NCBI GenBank assembly: GCA_031258475.1
Contig: JAIRMS010000035.1
Span: 1 to 24,047 of the forward strand
From: Holosporaceae bacterium
GTDB lineage: Bacteria > Pseudomonadota > Alphaproteobacteria > UBA3830
Direction of reading: 5' to 3'
Length of the DNA stretch: 24,047 nt
Shown here piece after piece: positions 15,843 through 24,047 of this stretch. Every line of letters begins with the position of its first letter. Positions within the stretch are counted from its first letter, which is position 1. Both the position numbers and the translations under genes were made by a program. The notes under the pieces are model-generated. The model was not told the origin of the DNA and ran no database searches. It saw nothing but the letters and a program-made list of their open reading frames with translations.

Positions 15843-16889
15843 ATGTCTGAGTTAAAAAAGTTGGAGTCCAGCTGTTTGCTGGAGATTGCAAATTGTGGTG
15901 ATCTTAAGAAACTCGACGCGCTCAGAAACGTAATCTTTGGGAAAAATGGTGAGTTCACAAAGATTGTGGCTGAATTGCGCGATCTGAACGACGAACAAAA
16001 GCGCAAACGCGGTTCCGAAATAAATTTGGTAAAAAATAACATTCTCGACAGGCTCAGCGCAAAATTTAACGAGCTTGAAACGAGGGAATTGAACAGAAAA
16101 CTGGCATCGGAGTTTATCGATGTATCCATGCCTCCTCGGCCAGATTGCTCAGGGAAAATACATCCTCTGACGAAAGTGGAAGAGGAGGTCGTTCGCATTC
16201 TATCGTCCCATGGATTTGAATTTGCGGACGGACCAGAAATTGAGAGCGAATATTTTAATTTTACGGCTCTGAATGTTTCTGATTATCATCCGGCAAGAAC
16301 TATGCATGATACGTTTTACGTGCATAAACTTGCTGACGACGAAGGCAGAAGATTGCTGCGTACTCATACCTCTCCGGTTCAAATCCATGCAATGTTGGCG
16401 AACAAGCCTCCACTCAGGTTTTTTTCCCTGGGAAAGGTTTACAGAAGCGACTACGACGCCACTCACACGCCGATGTTCCATCAAATTGAGGGGATCATGA
16501 TAGACAAAAGCGTCGGATTTTCTCATTTGAAATGGATACTTCTGGATTTTCTAAAGAAATTTTTTGAAGTGAAAGAGCTTCAAATGAGATTCAGACCAAG
16601 TTTTTTCCCTTTCACCGAACCGTCGGCGGAAGTCGATATAAATTACGAAATAAAAAATGGGAAAATGATCTTTGGATCGGGTGATAAATGGCTGGAGATA
16701 TGTGGCTGCGGGACCATTCATCCAAACGTTCTGAAAAGCGGAAATGTGGACACCAAACAATATCAGGGAGTGGCGTTTGGTTTTGGCCTTGAGAGACTGA
16801 CCTCTCTCAAGTACGGCGTTTTGGATCTAAGGGGATATTTTGAATCGAACGAGCGCTGGATAAATAGTTTTGGTTTTTCAGCTAACTGA
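15843..16889 (+). CDS. pheS: phenylalanine--tRNA ligase alpha subunit
   Basis: 348 residues. It is the catalytic subunit of the cytosolic alpha2-beta2 enzyme that charges tRNA-Phe. AAGGGG lies upstream of the ATG. The N-terminal coiled coil (about 1-95) binds tRNA. The class II catalytic core contains RTMHDTFYV (152-160), motif 2 around FFSLGKVYRSDYDATHTPMF (193-212), the Phe-pocket segment CGCGTIHPNV (287-296), and motif 3 GVAFGFGLERL (309-319). All are intact. It is followed after 11 nt by pheT. Confidence 0.98.
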   Translation: MSELKKLESSCLLEIANCGDLKKLDALRNVIFGKNGEFTKIVAELRDLNDEQKRKRGSEINLVKNNILDRLSAKFNELETRELNRKLASEFIDVSMPPRPDCSGKIHPLTKVEEEVVRILSSHGFEFADGPEIESEYFNFTALNVSDYHPARTMHDTFYVHKLADDEGRRLLRTHTSPVQIHAMLANKPPLRFFSLGKVYRSDYDATHTPMFHQIEGIMIDKSVGFSHLKWILLDFLKKFFEVKELQMRFRPSFFPFTEPSAEVDINYEIKNGKMIFGSGDKWLEICGCGTIHPNVLKSGNVDTKQYQGVAFGFGLERLTSLKYGVLDLRGYFESNERWINSFGFSAN

Positions 16890-16900
16890 TGGGGGTTTAA

Positions 16901-19276
16901 ATGCGTTTTTCATTTAATTGGCTAAAGCATCATCTATCTACAGATCTGGGTATTTATGAGATAGCCGACAGGTTGACTTCCATAGGGCTGGAAGTGGAAA
17001 GTGTGCAGGATCCTGCGGTCGTATTTAAAAATTTTAAATTGGCGCGGATAAAAGACGCGAAAAAACATCCGAATTCCGATCGTCTGCAGATTTGTCTGGT
17101 GGAAGACTGCGACGGTAAAGAATACAACATCGTCTGCGGAGCGGCGAACGCTCGCGCAGGATTGAAAACAATTTTGGCTCTTCCCGGTGCGGTTATTCCA
17201 AAATCCGGAGAAACTCTAAAGAAGAGCACCATTCGGGGAATTGCAAGCGAAGGCATGATGTGCTCCCGCGACGAGTTGGGGCTATCGTCCGTTGAAGACG
17301 GTATTATGGAGATCGATCCTAATACACTTCTCTCAACTTCGGTTGGAGATGTTCTAAGATACGGCGGCGGGCTTCTTGACATTTCCATTACACCAAATCG
17401 GGGGGATTGTTTTTCCATTAAAGGAATTGCCAGAGATTTGGCCGCAGCCGGAGCAGGAGAGCTTTTAAATCTCGGGGAAAATGTTTGCAAGCCGTCGTTT
17501 CCATTTCCTGTGAATGTAAAATACAAAAACGTCGAGTCATGCAGCCTCTACGCTCCGATGATAGCTTTCCGCGTAATTCGCGGAGTAAAAAACGGAAAAA
17601 GTCCAGGTTGGTTGTTGTCGGCGCTGGAATCCGCCGGAATGAATCAAATATCTCCGATCGTAGATCTATCGAATTTTTGGATGGTTGACAACGGAAGGCC
17701 GACTCATATCTACGATTTGGGAAAAATAAAAGGAGATCTCGAGGTTCGCTTTACTAAAACCAAAGAAACGTTCGTTGATATTAAGGGCAACGAACATAGG
17801 CTATTTCCAGATATGCTGGTGCTGGCAGATAACGAGTCACCGTTGTGTCTTCTTGGAATTATGGGCGGAAAAAAGACGGCCTGCGACGAAAACACGACGG
17901 ATATTTTGATAGAATCGGCTCTGTTCGATCCGATTTCCATCTCAAAAACTGGCACTCTACTGAATCTTACAAGCGATTCTCGCACAAGATTCGAAAGAGG
18001 CATAGACAAAGATTCCTGTGTCGTTGGGTTAAACGGAATTACAAAATTAATACTGGATAACTGCGGCGGAGAAGCCAGCGAAATCTTCGTAATCGGAGAG
18101 CAATCTCAGGATAATCCGCAAATAACTCTTAGAAAAACAAAACTGGACAGTATGAGTGGTTGCTCCATGGGTTGGAACGCCTCGAAGCTTATTATAAAAA
18201 AATTGGGCCTGAAGGAAATTAGGTCTGGGGAAGAGGAGTCGACTTTTTCAGTTCCAGGTTGGCGTTCCGACCTAAACATAGAAGAGGATTTGGTCGAGGA
18301 AATCCTTCGCATAAGGGGATACGACAATATTCCTTTGAAAAGTATCGACACTGCATTTGTTGGAGGAGATAAAATCCTTCAGAGAAAAAGTCAAATCATT
18401 GGTATAAAGAAATTACTGGCTGCCAGAGGACTTTCCGAATTAATCACCTACTCGTTTACTAAACAGGATTATGCCGAAGCTTTTGTGGAGAATAATAAGG
18501 TTATTAATCTGATAAATCCGATTAGTGTAGATATGCGCACCATGAGACCATCGCTAATTCCAACTCTGCTGCAAAATGCGATAACATCAAGAAATTATGG
18601 CCAGGCCAATATTGGCGTCTTTGAATGTGGAAATGTTTTCCATGATTCGTGCGAGCAGGAATATCATATATCCGGAATTCGGTTGGGAAATATTTGTGAT
18701 CGGAATTGGCTGGAGAAAAAACGTCCAGCTGATGTGTTCGACGTTAAAGGCGACATATTCGCAATACTGAACCAGTGCAAAATTGATGACCGAAATATTA
18801 CAACCGCCAGTTCGGCTCCGTCCTATTATCATCCTTCCAGAAGCGGCACCATATTATTCGGAAAGAAGAAAATCGGGTATTTCGGAGAGCTACATCCGAA
18901 AATAGGAAAAATATTCGATACTCAGGAAAACATAGTCTGTTTTGAAGTGCTTGCGGATCAATTGTTTTTGCTGAAAGCCAGGATTCCTTCGTTCAGCGGA
19001 AAAATATTTCCGAAAATCAGTAGGGATTTTGCGTTTCTTTTTCCGTCCAAATCGTCTGTGGGAAACGTGGTCAGCGCCATTTATCAATTGGATCCAATAA
19101 TAACTAAAGTCTCGGTATTCGATTGTTTCGATTTAAATATTACTCAAAAATCCATAGGTATCGCCGTTACGCTTGACGCGATAACTAGGACATTGGTCGA
19201 AGAAGAGGCTCAGGCCATTTCGGAAAAAATAGTAAAATGTGTCGAGAGCGCCGGCGGAGAATTGCGAAAAAAATGA
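16901..19276 (+). CDS. pheT: phenylalanine--tRNA ligase beta subunit
   Basis: 791 residues, normal length. GGGGG lies before the ATG. It supplies editing of misacylated Tyr-tRNA and tRNA binding to the PheST complex. Domains in order: EMAP/tRNA-binding domain (about 39-150, with AKKHPNSDRLQIC and CGAANARAG), the B3/4 editing domain (about 210-380), the B5 domain (about 400-475), the catalytic-like core (about 490-680), and the C-terminal FDX-ACB anticodon-binding domain (about 700-791, from FPKISRDFAFLFP). The last four bases (ATGA) contain the lepA start, so the two are translationally coupled. Confidence 0.98.
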   Translation: MRFSFNWLKHHLSTDLGIYEIADRLTSIGLEVESVQDPAVVFKNFKLARIKDAKKHPNSDRLQICLVEDCDGKEYNIVCGAANARAGLKTILALPGAVIPKSGETLKKSTIRGIASEGMMCSRDELGLSSVEDGIMEIDPNTLLSTSVGDVLRYGGGLLDISITPNRGDCFSIKGIARDLAAAGAGELLNLGENVCKPSFPFPVNVKYKNVESCSLYAPMIAFRVIRGVKNGKSPGWLLSALESAGMNQISPIVDLSNFWMVDNGRPTHIYDLGKIKGDLEVRFTKTKETFVDIKGNEHRLFPDMLVLADNESPLCLLGIMGGKKTACDENTTDILIESALFDPISISKTGTLLNLTSDSRTRFERGIDKDSCVVGLNGITKLILDNCGGEASEIFVIGEQSQDNPQITLRKTKLDSMSGCSMGWNASKLIIKKLGLKEIRSGEEESTFSVPGWRSDLNIEEDLVEEILRIRGYDNIPLKSIDTAFVGGDKILQRKSQIIGIKKLLAARGLSELITYSFTKQDYAEAFVENNKVINLINPISVDMRTMRPSLIPTLLQNAITSRNYGQANIGVFECGNVFHDSCEQEYHISGIRLGNICDRNWLEKKRPADVFDVKGDIFAILNQCKIDDRNITTASSAPSYYHPSRSGTILFGKKKIGYFGELHPKIGKIFDTQENIVCFEVLADQLFLLKARIPSFSGKIFPKISRDFAFLFPSKSSVGNVVSAIYQLDPIITKVSVFDCFDLNITQKSIGIAVTLDAITRTLVEEEAQAISEKIVKCVESAGGELRKK

Positions 19277-21069
19277 ATTTAATCCGTAATTTTGCGATAA
19301 TCGCTCACATAGATCATGGAAAATCTACGCTTGCAGACAGATTGATGCAGTTCTGCGGGGCTGTGGATGCGCGTGAATTCCGGGACCAGATGCTCGATTC
19401 CATGGACATTGAAAGAGAACGTGGCATTACCATCAAAGCCCAAACTGTGCGTCTGAATTACAAAGCAAAGGACGGAAATACCTATCAATTAAATCTCATG
19501 GATACTCCCGGGCACGTGGATTTCGCCTACGAGGTCAGTCGCGCGCTCGCTGCCTGCGAAGGATCGATTCTCGTGGTGGATGCGACTCAGGGAGTCGAAG
19601 CCCAAACCCTGGCAAATGTATATCAGGCACTGGAACACGATCATGAAATCATAGTCCTTCTAAATAAAATAGATCTTCCGGCGGCGGACATTGCAAAAGT
19701 TAGCCAGCAGATAGAGGACGTAATCGGTCTTGATTGTGCAGACGCGGTTCAGGTGTCCGCAAAACTCGGAACAGGAATAGAAGACGTGCTGGAAGCTCTT
19801 GTAAAAAAATTGCCGACTCCAATGGGAGACGAAAACAATCCTCTGAAAGCATTGCTGATAGACAGTTGGTATGATCCGTATATGGGAGTCGTGACTCTGG
19901 TTCGAGTAAAGGACGGATACATAAAGCCTGGCATGAAGGTAAGACTAATGGCGGCACGCACGACATATTCCATTGAGAAAGTCGGTATTTTCAAGCCAAA
20001 ACCAACGGAAATTTCGGAATTAAAAACGGGGGAAATAGGTTACATTATCGCCGGTATAAAAAGTGTTGGCGACGCCTGCGTCGGAGATACTATAACCCAG
20101 GAAAACAACCCGGCTTCGGAGCCTTTGCCTGGATTCAAACCCTGCGTTCCGGTCGTTTTTTGCAGTATGTTTCCGGTCGACACGGTGGATTACGGCAAAC
20201 TAAAGGATTGTCTCATAAAATTGCAACTGAACGACGCGAGTTTTTCCTACGAGCCGGAAACATCGCAGGCTCTTGGATTTGGATTCCGCTGCGGCTTTCT
20301 TGGATTGCTTCATTTGGAGGTAATCGAAGAGAGACTTGAGCGGGAGTATAACCTCAATTTAGTTACCACCGCACCGAGCGTCGTTTACAAGGTGCATCTC
20401 AATAACGGAAACGTTCTTGAAATGCACAATCCGGCAGATATGCCGAACCAAAGTACCGTATCTTGCATGGAGGAGCCATGGATCATCGCAAAGATTATAG
20501 TTCCCGATGAATATTTGGGAAATATTTTGGCGCTATGTGAAGAAAAACGAGGAATTCAGTCGGAATTAACCTATATCGGATCCAGAGTTTTGGTCGAATA
20601 TCAATTGCCACTCAATGAGGTGATCTATGACTTCTATGATCGCCTAAAATCCATAAGCAAAGGATATGCCAGTTTTGACTATTCTCTCCACTGCTATAAA
20701 CAGGAGGATTTGGTAAAAATGTCCATTCTGATCAATGGGGAGCAGGTGGACGCTCTTGCGATGATTGTTCATCGCGATAATGCAGAATATCGGGGACGCA
20801 AACTATGCGAAAAGCTGAAGGATCTTATCCCAAAACATATGTTCAAAGTTCCGATACAGGCCGTAATCGGCGGCAAGGTAATCGCCCGCGAAACGATAGC
20901 TGCATTTCGCAAAGATGTGACCGCCAAGTGCTACGGTGGAGATGTCACGCGTAAACGCAAACTCCTTGAAAAACAAAAAGAAGGCAAGAAAAAAATGCGA
21001 GAAATCGGCAACGTCAAAATTCCCCATGGAACATTTCTCGCCGCGCTGAAGATGGATAGCGGCAAGTAA
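19273..21069 (+). CDS. lepA: elongation factor 4 (LepA)
   Basis: 598 residues, as in E. coli (599). It is a translational GTPase linked to ribosome back-translocation and 30S biogenesis. The start is the ATG overlapping the pheT stop, since it gives MNLIRNFAIIAHIDHGKST, the standard LepA N-terminus; an upstream TTG lies inside pheT and is rejected. GTPase motifs are AHIDHGKS (11-18), RGITIKAQ (50-57), DTPGH (77-81) and NKID (131-134). EF-G-like domains II, III and V follow, and the LepA-specific C-terminal domain ends with ETIAAFRKDVTAKCYGGD and a Lys-rich tail. Coupling of lepA to pheT is unusual relative to E. coli, where it precedes lepB. Confidence 0.98.
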   Translation: MNLIRNFAIIAHIDHGKSTLADRLMQFCGAVDAREFRDQMLDSMDIERERGITIKAQTVRLNYKAKDGNTYQLNLMDTPGHVDFAYEVSRALAACEGSILVVDATQGVEAQTLANVYQALEHDHEIIVLLNKIDLPAADIAKVSQQIEDVIGLDCADAVQVSAKLGTGIEDVLEALVKKLPTPMGDENNPLKALLIDSWYDPYMGVVTLVRVKDGYIKPGMKVRLMAARTTYSIEKVGIFKPKPTEISELKTGEIGYIIAGIKSVGDACVGDTITQENNPASEPLPGFKPCVPVVFCSMFPVDTVDYGKLKDCLIKLQLNDASFSYEPETSQALGFGFRCGFLGLLHLEVIEERLEREYNLNLVTTAPSVVYKVHLNNGNVLEMHNPADMPNQSTVSCMEEPWIIAKIIVPDEYLGNILALCEEKRGIQSELTYIGSRVLVEYQLPLNEVIYDFYDRLKSISKGYASFDYSLHCYKQEDLVKMSILINGEQVDALAMIVHRDNAEYRGRKLCEKLKDLIPKHMFKVPIQAVIGGKVIARETIAAFRKDVTAKCYGGDVTRKRKLLEKQKEGKKKMREIGNVKIPHGTFLAALKMDSGK

Positions 21070-21162
21070 GATTGATTTATGTCGACTTTGTTGATGGAAA
21101 TCTCCAGGCCTTCGGTTGCCAATCCACGTAAACACGCCAAGGTCGAAGATGAAGAGCAATCT

Positions 21163-21191
21163 TTTAAATCATTAATATTTTTTGATATACT
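21163..21191 (+). promoter_or_regulatory. candidate promoter of pntAB-pntB
   Basis: TTTAAA (21163-21168), a 17-nt spacer and TATACT (21186-21191), 40 nt before the pntAB GTG. It has the same hexamers as the candidate pheS promoter. It supports separate expression of the pnt genes from lepA. Confidence 0.45.
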
Positions 21192-21231
21192 TCGCCGTAG
21201 AATTTTCTAGCTTTATTTGAGGACGTTCAAC

Positions 21232-21507
21232 GTGAATAATGTTCATGAACTAACTGTTTTTATTCTTGCCTGTTTCGTTGGGTATTACGTCGTTTGGAAA
21301 GTGACTCCGGCTCTCCACGCTCCTCTAATGTCGGTTACGAACGCAATTTCTAGCGTCATCGTAGTTGGAGCGATTTCAGCAGCGGCTCAGAATATCTGTG
21401 CCTATTCTAGAATTTTCGGATTCATTGCGATCCTTCTAATGGCGATAAATATTTTCGGTGGTTTTGCGGTTACGCGCAGAATGTTAAATATGTTCCATAA
21501 AAAATAG
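21232..21507 (+). CDS. pntAB: NAD(P) transhydrogenase alpha subunit, membrane part (PntAB, alpha-2)
   Basis: 91 residues starting at GTG, with GAGGA 8 nt upstream; a TTG five codons earlier coincides with that binding site and is rejected. Three hydrophobic segments match the C-terminal membrane domain that is a separate polypeptide in Rhodospirillum-type transhydrogenases: VFILACFVGYYVVWKVTPALH, then VGAISAAAQ, then FGFIAILLMAINIFGGFAVT. With PntAA and PntB it forms the proton-driven inner-membrane enzyme that reduces NADP+ with NADH. pntB follows after 7 nt. The partner pntAA, normally directly upstream, is not here. Confidence 0.92.
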   Translation: MNNVHELTVFILACFVGYYVVWKVTPALHAPLMSVTNAISSVIVVGAISAAAQNICAYSRIFGFIAILLMAINIFGGFAVTRRMLNMFHKK

Positions 21508-21514
21508 GCGGCCC

Positions 21515-22873
21515 ATGGCAAGCATACTTTATCTGACGGCAGCGGTTTGTTTTATTTTCGCTTTGAAGGGATTATCTTCGGCGGAAAGCGCACGCCACGG
21601 AAATATTTGCGGTATCTGCGGAATGACCATTGCCTGCGTCTCCGCCTATTTGGATATAGGCAATTTTGATGTTTGTTTCGTTCTGTCTGCCGTATTCATA
21701 GGCGGAATAATCGGAATTTCCATCGCCCAGACCGTTTCCATGACGAATCTTCCGCAGATGATAGCAGGCTTTCACAGTTTGGTGGGATTGGCGGCCGTTT
21801 TAATTGCTTTTTCCATATATTTTGCTCCAGATTTATTTGGAATGGCTTCGTCAACTGGTATGAACACGTTTAGCCTTCTGGAAATGACTCTTGGATCAAT
21901 CATAGGAGCGATAACCTTCAGCGGATCCATGGTCGCGTTTTTGAAATTACACGGATCCTATAAAGAGCATGGAGTTCCCTTGAAACTGAACATTTTTTTT
22001 GCGTCGTCCATGTTTTGCTCGCTGATATATTTTATGCTGACAAAAAATGCGGTGGCGTTCTTTCTATCAACCGGCTGCGCTTTCATTTTGGGAGCATCCA
22101 TGATTATGCCGATTGGTGGAGCGGACATGCCGGTTGTGGTGTCGATGCTGAATTCCTATTCCGGCTGGGCGGCTTCGGGAATAGGATTCACGCTGCACAA
22201 CGATCTCCTGATTATCACCGGCGCGCTGGTTGGAGCCAGCGGTGCGATTCTAAGTTATATTATGTGCAAAGGGATGAATAGGTCTCTGAGGGACGTGATC
22301 TTTCCGTCGGAACAGGAAGTTTTCGACGAAACCAAAACATCACAATCCAAACCGTTTAAACTGGGAGCGCCGGAAGACGCGGCTTTCATTCTGAAAAATG
22401 CCAGCTCCGTCATCATCGTGCCGGGATACGGCATGGCGACCTCCCAGGCTCAGCACGCCCTAAAAGAGATGGGAGATATTCTGAAAAAAGAGGGAATCAG
22501 CGTGAAATATGCCATTCATCCGGTGGCTGGACGCATGCCCGGGCATATGAACGTTCTTCTGGCGGAGGCCAACGTTCCCTACGAAGATGTTTTTGAACTG
22601 GACGAAATTAATCGAGATTTTTCTTCCTGCGACGTGGCCTACGTCGTTGGAGCAAACGACGTTACCAATCCGGCCGCCAAAAAAGACGCGTCTTGCCAAA
22701 TTTACGGCATGCCAATTCTGGAAGTTGAAAAGGCAAAAGTGATTCTGTTCCTCAAGAGATCCATGGGAGCCGGATATGCCGGAGTCGACAACGATCTCTT
22801 CTACGCTTCCAACACCATGATGCTGCTCGGAGACGCTAAGAAAACCACGGAATCCATAGTAAAGGTAATGTAG
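21515..22873 (+). CDS. pntB: NAD(P) transhydrogenase beta subunit
   Basis: 452 residues, the usual length. AGGCGG precedes the ATG. Residues 1-260 form the membrane domain with about eight or nine helices and include GFHSLVGLAAV (85-95, His 87 being the likely proton-channel residue) and GGADMPVVVSMLNSYSGWAA (201-220). A linker (about 262-285) leads to the NADP(H)-binding domain III: VPGYGMATSQAQH (302-314), HPVAGRMPGHMNVLLAEA (335-352), VGANDVTNPAA (378-388) and KRSMGAGYAGVDNDLFY (414-430). All motifs are intact, so the product should be functional if PntAA is made elsewhere. It is the last gene of the pnt unit; no clear terminator follows. Confidence 0.97.
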   Translation: MASILYLTAAVCFIFALKGLSSAESARHGNICGICGMTIACVSAYLDIGNFDVCFVLSAVFIGGIIGISIAQTVSMTNLPQMIAGFHSLVGLAAVLIAFSIYFAPDLFGMASSTGMNTFSLLEMTLGSIIGAITFSGSMVAFLKLHGSYKEHGVPLKLNIFFASSMFCSLIYFMLTKNAVAFFLSTGCAFILGASMIMPIGGADMPVVVSMLNSYSGWAASGIGFTLHNDLLIITGALVGASGAILSYIMCKGMNRSLRDVIFPSEQEVFDETKTSQSKPFKLGAPEDAAFILKNASSVIIVPGYGMATSQAQHALKEMGDILKKEGISVKYAIHPVAGRMPGHMNVLLAEANVPYEDVFELDEINRDFSSCDVAYVVGANDVTNPAAKKDASCQIYGMPILEVEKAKVILFLKRSMGAGYAGVDNDLFYASNTMMLLGDAKKTTESIVKVM

Positions 22874-22923
22874 GCGTGCGATTCCGTACTGTGTGGAGGA
22901 TGAAATTGCTCCCTACTTGGCCA

Positions 22924-22953
22924 AATGCTGCGCGTCTGAATGCTGCGCGTCTG
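22924..22953 (+). repeat. 15-bp tandem duplication
   Basis: AATGCTGCGCGTCTG is present twice head to tail without a mismatch. Exact identity suggests a recent duplication. Confidence 0.7.
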
Positions 22954-22969
22954 AGCCAGAACGACGGAG

Positions 22970-22981
22970 GCGAAGCGACGA
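22970..22981 (+). repeat. short dispersed repeat, copy 2 (GCGAAGCGACGA)
   Basis: An exact 12-bp match, in inverted orientation, to 9211-9222. Both copies lie in spacers. Confidence 0.4.
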
Positions 22982-23117
22982 GTAGTGCGCATCATTAGAC
23001 CTTCTGCGAAAGTAGGATTGAACTAAAGATTTTGAGAAAGGACGTGTAGATTCCCTGAAGTTCGCCCGAGCCAGACTTCAGGAAAACTCCTCGTCTTCCT
23101 TCTTAACCCCCAACTCC

Positions 23118-23131
23118 GCATAAATTTATGC
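23118..23131. promoter_or_regulatory. 14-bp perfect palindrome, operator-like
   Basis: GCATAAATTTATGC is a perfect dyad with no loop, 52 bp upstream of the -35 of the transposase promoter. It could bind a dimeric repressor or belong to the end of the insertion element. Confidence 0.35.
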
Positions 23132-23182
23132 AGTCTATGGGAAAGAGCAGATAATTTTCGATGTTTCTTGATATAAGAGTAG

Positions 23183-23211
23183 TTGTGTTACATTTTAATA
23201 GGCGGTATAAT
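23183..23211 (+). promoter_or_regulatory. candidate promoter of the transposase gene
   Basis: TTGTGT (23183-23188), a 17-nt spacer and a perfect TATAAT (23206-23211), 36 nt before the original ATG. It is the closest sigma-70 consensus match I noticed in the window. Confidence 0.55.
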
Positions 23212-23247
23212 TAGTAGGCATATAGAGATAAAATTAGGGAGAGAATT

Positions 23248-23965
23248 ATGAGTTTACCAGATTGAGTTTTGCGCTTTAAAGAACCACAGACAACCATAAA
23301 ATGTATTAAAGGATTGTATTACAAGTACGAAGTTCACTATCGCTATGATCCCAAGAAAAAACGTTCCGTAACGAAATCGACGCGTTTGCTGGGAAAAATC
23401 ACGGAAGAAGAGGGCTTTATTCCATCATCCAAAAACAAACTCCGAGAAGAAAGCAAAGAGCTTCCCAATGTCGACATAAAAACATACGGTCTTTACGCCA
23501 TGTTCGAAACATTGTTGTCCGAAGAGATCACCTCGCTGCAGAGCATTTTTGGAAAGGATACCGCCAACAAACTACTCGTTTTTGCGATGATGCGATGGGC
23601 CGATAAAACGCCTGGGTTACTACCATTCCCACGATTTTTGCTCAGAATTTTGGGGAAACACCAACCTTCTTTCAGACAAAGTTATCACCAGTCTTCTGAA
23701 AAATATCGGAGAAAATCGAGGACTCGTTCTTCAATGGATGCAAACGCTTTTACCCAGAAACGCCCACTCAGAAAACTTCGTTCTCATGGACTCCACGCGC
23801 ATCATGAGCGCCTCGGAAGGACTGGCTATCAACGCTCTGGGCTACAATCATTCCTTTGATTTTGGCAAGCAACTCCGCCTGATGTACATATTTTCGCAAA
23901 ACTTCAAGAAACCAATTTATTACAGATTAATTTCCATGGGGCCGGGTATAAACCTTACGCTTTAG
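23248..23965 (+). pseudogene. IS1634-like (IS4-superfamily, DDE) transposase remnant
   Basis: The ATG at 23248 has GGGAGAG upstream, but codon 6 is TGA (23263-23265), probably from a Trp TGG. The N-terminal segment GLYYKYEVHYRYDPKKKRSV...STRLLGKI is the pattern seen at the start of IS1634-type transposases. The frame is lost near 23605-23620: removing one A from an AAAA run would join ..MMRWADK to RLGYYHSHDF in the next frame. That second frame contains LMDSTRIMS, carrying the first catalytic Asp, then ALGYNHSFDFGKQLRLMYIF and KPIYYRLIS. It then breaks into unrelated codons and stops at 23965, so the other catalytic Asp and Glu are gone. With three lesions it is dead. Nearby genes use TGA as stop, so recoding is not a likely rescue. 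Confidence 0.82.
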
Positions 23966-24005
23966 CGTGAATTGCTTTAGCATTCTAGTAGTTGTAAGCT
24001 GAGGC

Positions 24006-24047
24006 ATGAACAATACTCGAGAAAGATACGCCAAAGGTGCCTACACA
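24006..24047 (+). CDS. possible start of a gene cut by the window end
   Basis: ATG followed by 13 open codons to the end of the window (MNNTRERYAKGAYT), with GAGG just 1-2 nt upstream, too close for an ideal binding site. It is too short to identify. Just before it, 23959-23981 contains GCTTTAGC twice, 15 nt apart, near the point where the transposase remnant is broken. Confidence 0.2.
   Translation, partial: MNNTRERYAKGAYT

Larger units (their letters stand above)
22874..23247. other. repeat- and palindrome-bearing spacer before the transposase remnant
   Basis: 374 bp without a gene. It holds a 15-bp tandem duplication (22924-22953), the GCGAAGCGACGA repeat (22970-22981), a hairpin CCTGAAGT/ACTTCAGG with a 13-nt loop (23054-23082), the palindrome GCATAAATTTATGC (23118-23131) and a sigma-70 style promoter (23183-23211). 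Confidence 0.5.

Noticed and set aside
23263..23265. TGA read as tryptophan (genetic-code change)
   Set aside because: Intact genes in the same window, such as pheT and the M91-like gene, end in TGA, and the transposase carries other lesions, so a nonsense mutation is simpler.

Overview
The window reads as a chromosome segment of a moderately AT-rich alphaproteobacterium, probably an intracellular symbiont or parasite of the Holosporales/Rickettsiales kind. That placement is inferred. It rests on a compact translation and energy core interrupted by AT-rich islands, several unrelated proteins with signal peptides and no recognisable family, an MHS-type solute transporter, transhydrogenase encoded as split subunits, and decayed mobile DNA. 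No rRNA or other marker in the window settles the taxonomy.

Region by region. 181-2868 (minus strand) carries three secreted-protein genes: a 217-residue protein with an acidic repeat tail, a 450-residue protein with an HEGVH zinc-peptidase motif and an M91 (NleD-like) signature, and a 155-residue protein joined to it by an ATGA overlap. 3285-4568 is an MHS-family MFS transporter, followed by tRNA-Ser(UGA) at 4598-4687. 4688-5871 has no convincing protein gene. It holds two decayed tRNA-like elements with shared flanking sequence and a good rho-independent terminator. 5872-7452 is a secreted orphan of 526 residues. 7453-8039 is non-coding and holds a 148-bp hairpin element with an 18-bp terminal inverted repeat and a 9-bp target duplication, which I read as a MITE. 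8040-8633 (minus) is another secreted orphan. 8634-9234 is repeat-bearing spacer.

The housekeeping part follows. rpsP-rimM-trmD lies on the minus strand, without the usual rplS. pyk diverges from it on the plus strand and is followed by a DolP-like BON lipoprotein gene and comM/yifB, which overlap by one base. A further secreted orphan (14773-15585) precedes the tight pheS-pheT-lepA cluster, in which pheT and lepA overlap by ATGA. pntAB and pntB come next, but the NAD-binding subunit gene pntAA is absent from the locus. The right end holds a broken IS1634/IS4-superfamily transposase gene with an in-frame TGA, a frameshift and a lost 3' half.

The core genes cover translation (S16, RimM, TrmD, PheST, LepA), the end of glycolysis (Pyk), NADPH supply (Pnt), DNA uptake or recombination (ComM) and outer-membrane integrity (DolP). 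The accessory genes look like secreted or host-directed proteins, the M91-like peptidase being the most interpretable. Strongest items for follow-up are the M91-like secreted peptidase operon, the MITE with its target duplication, and the paired tRNA-like elements ahead of an orphan terminator.
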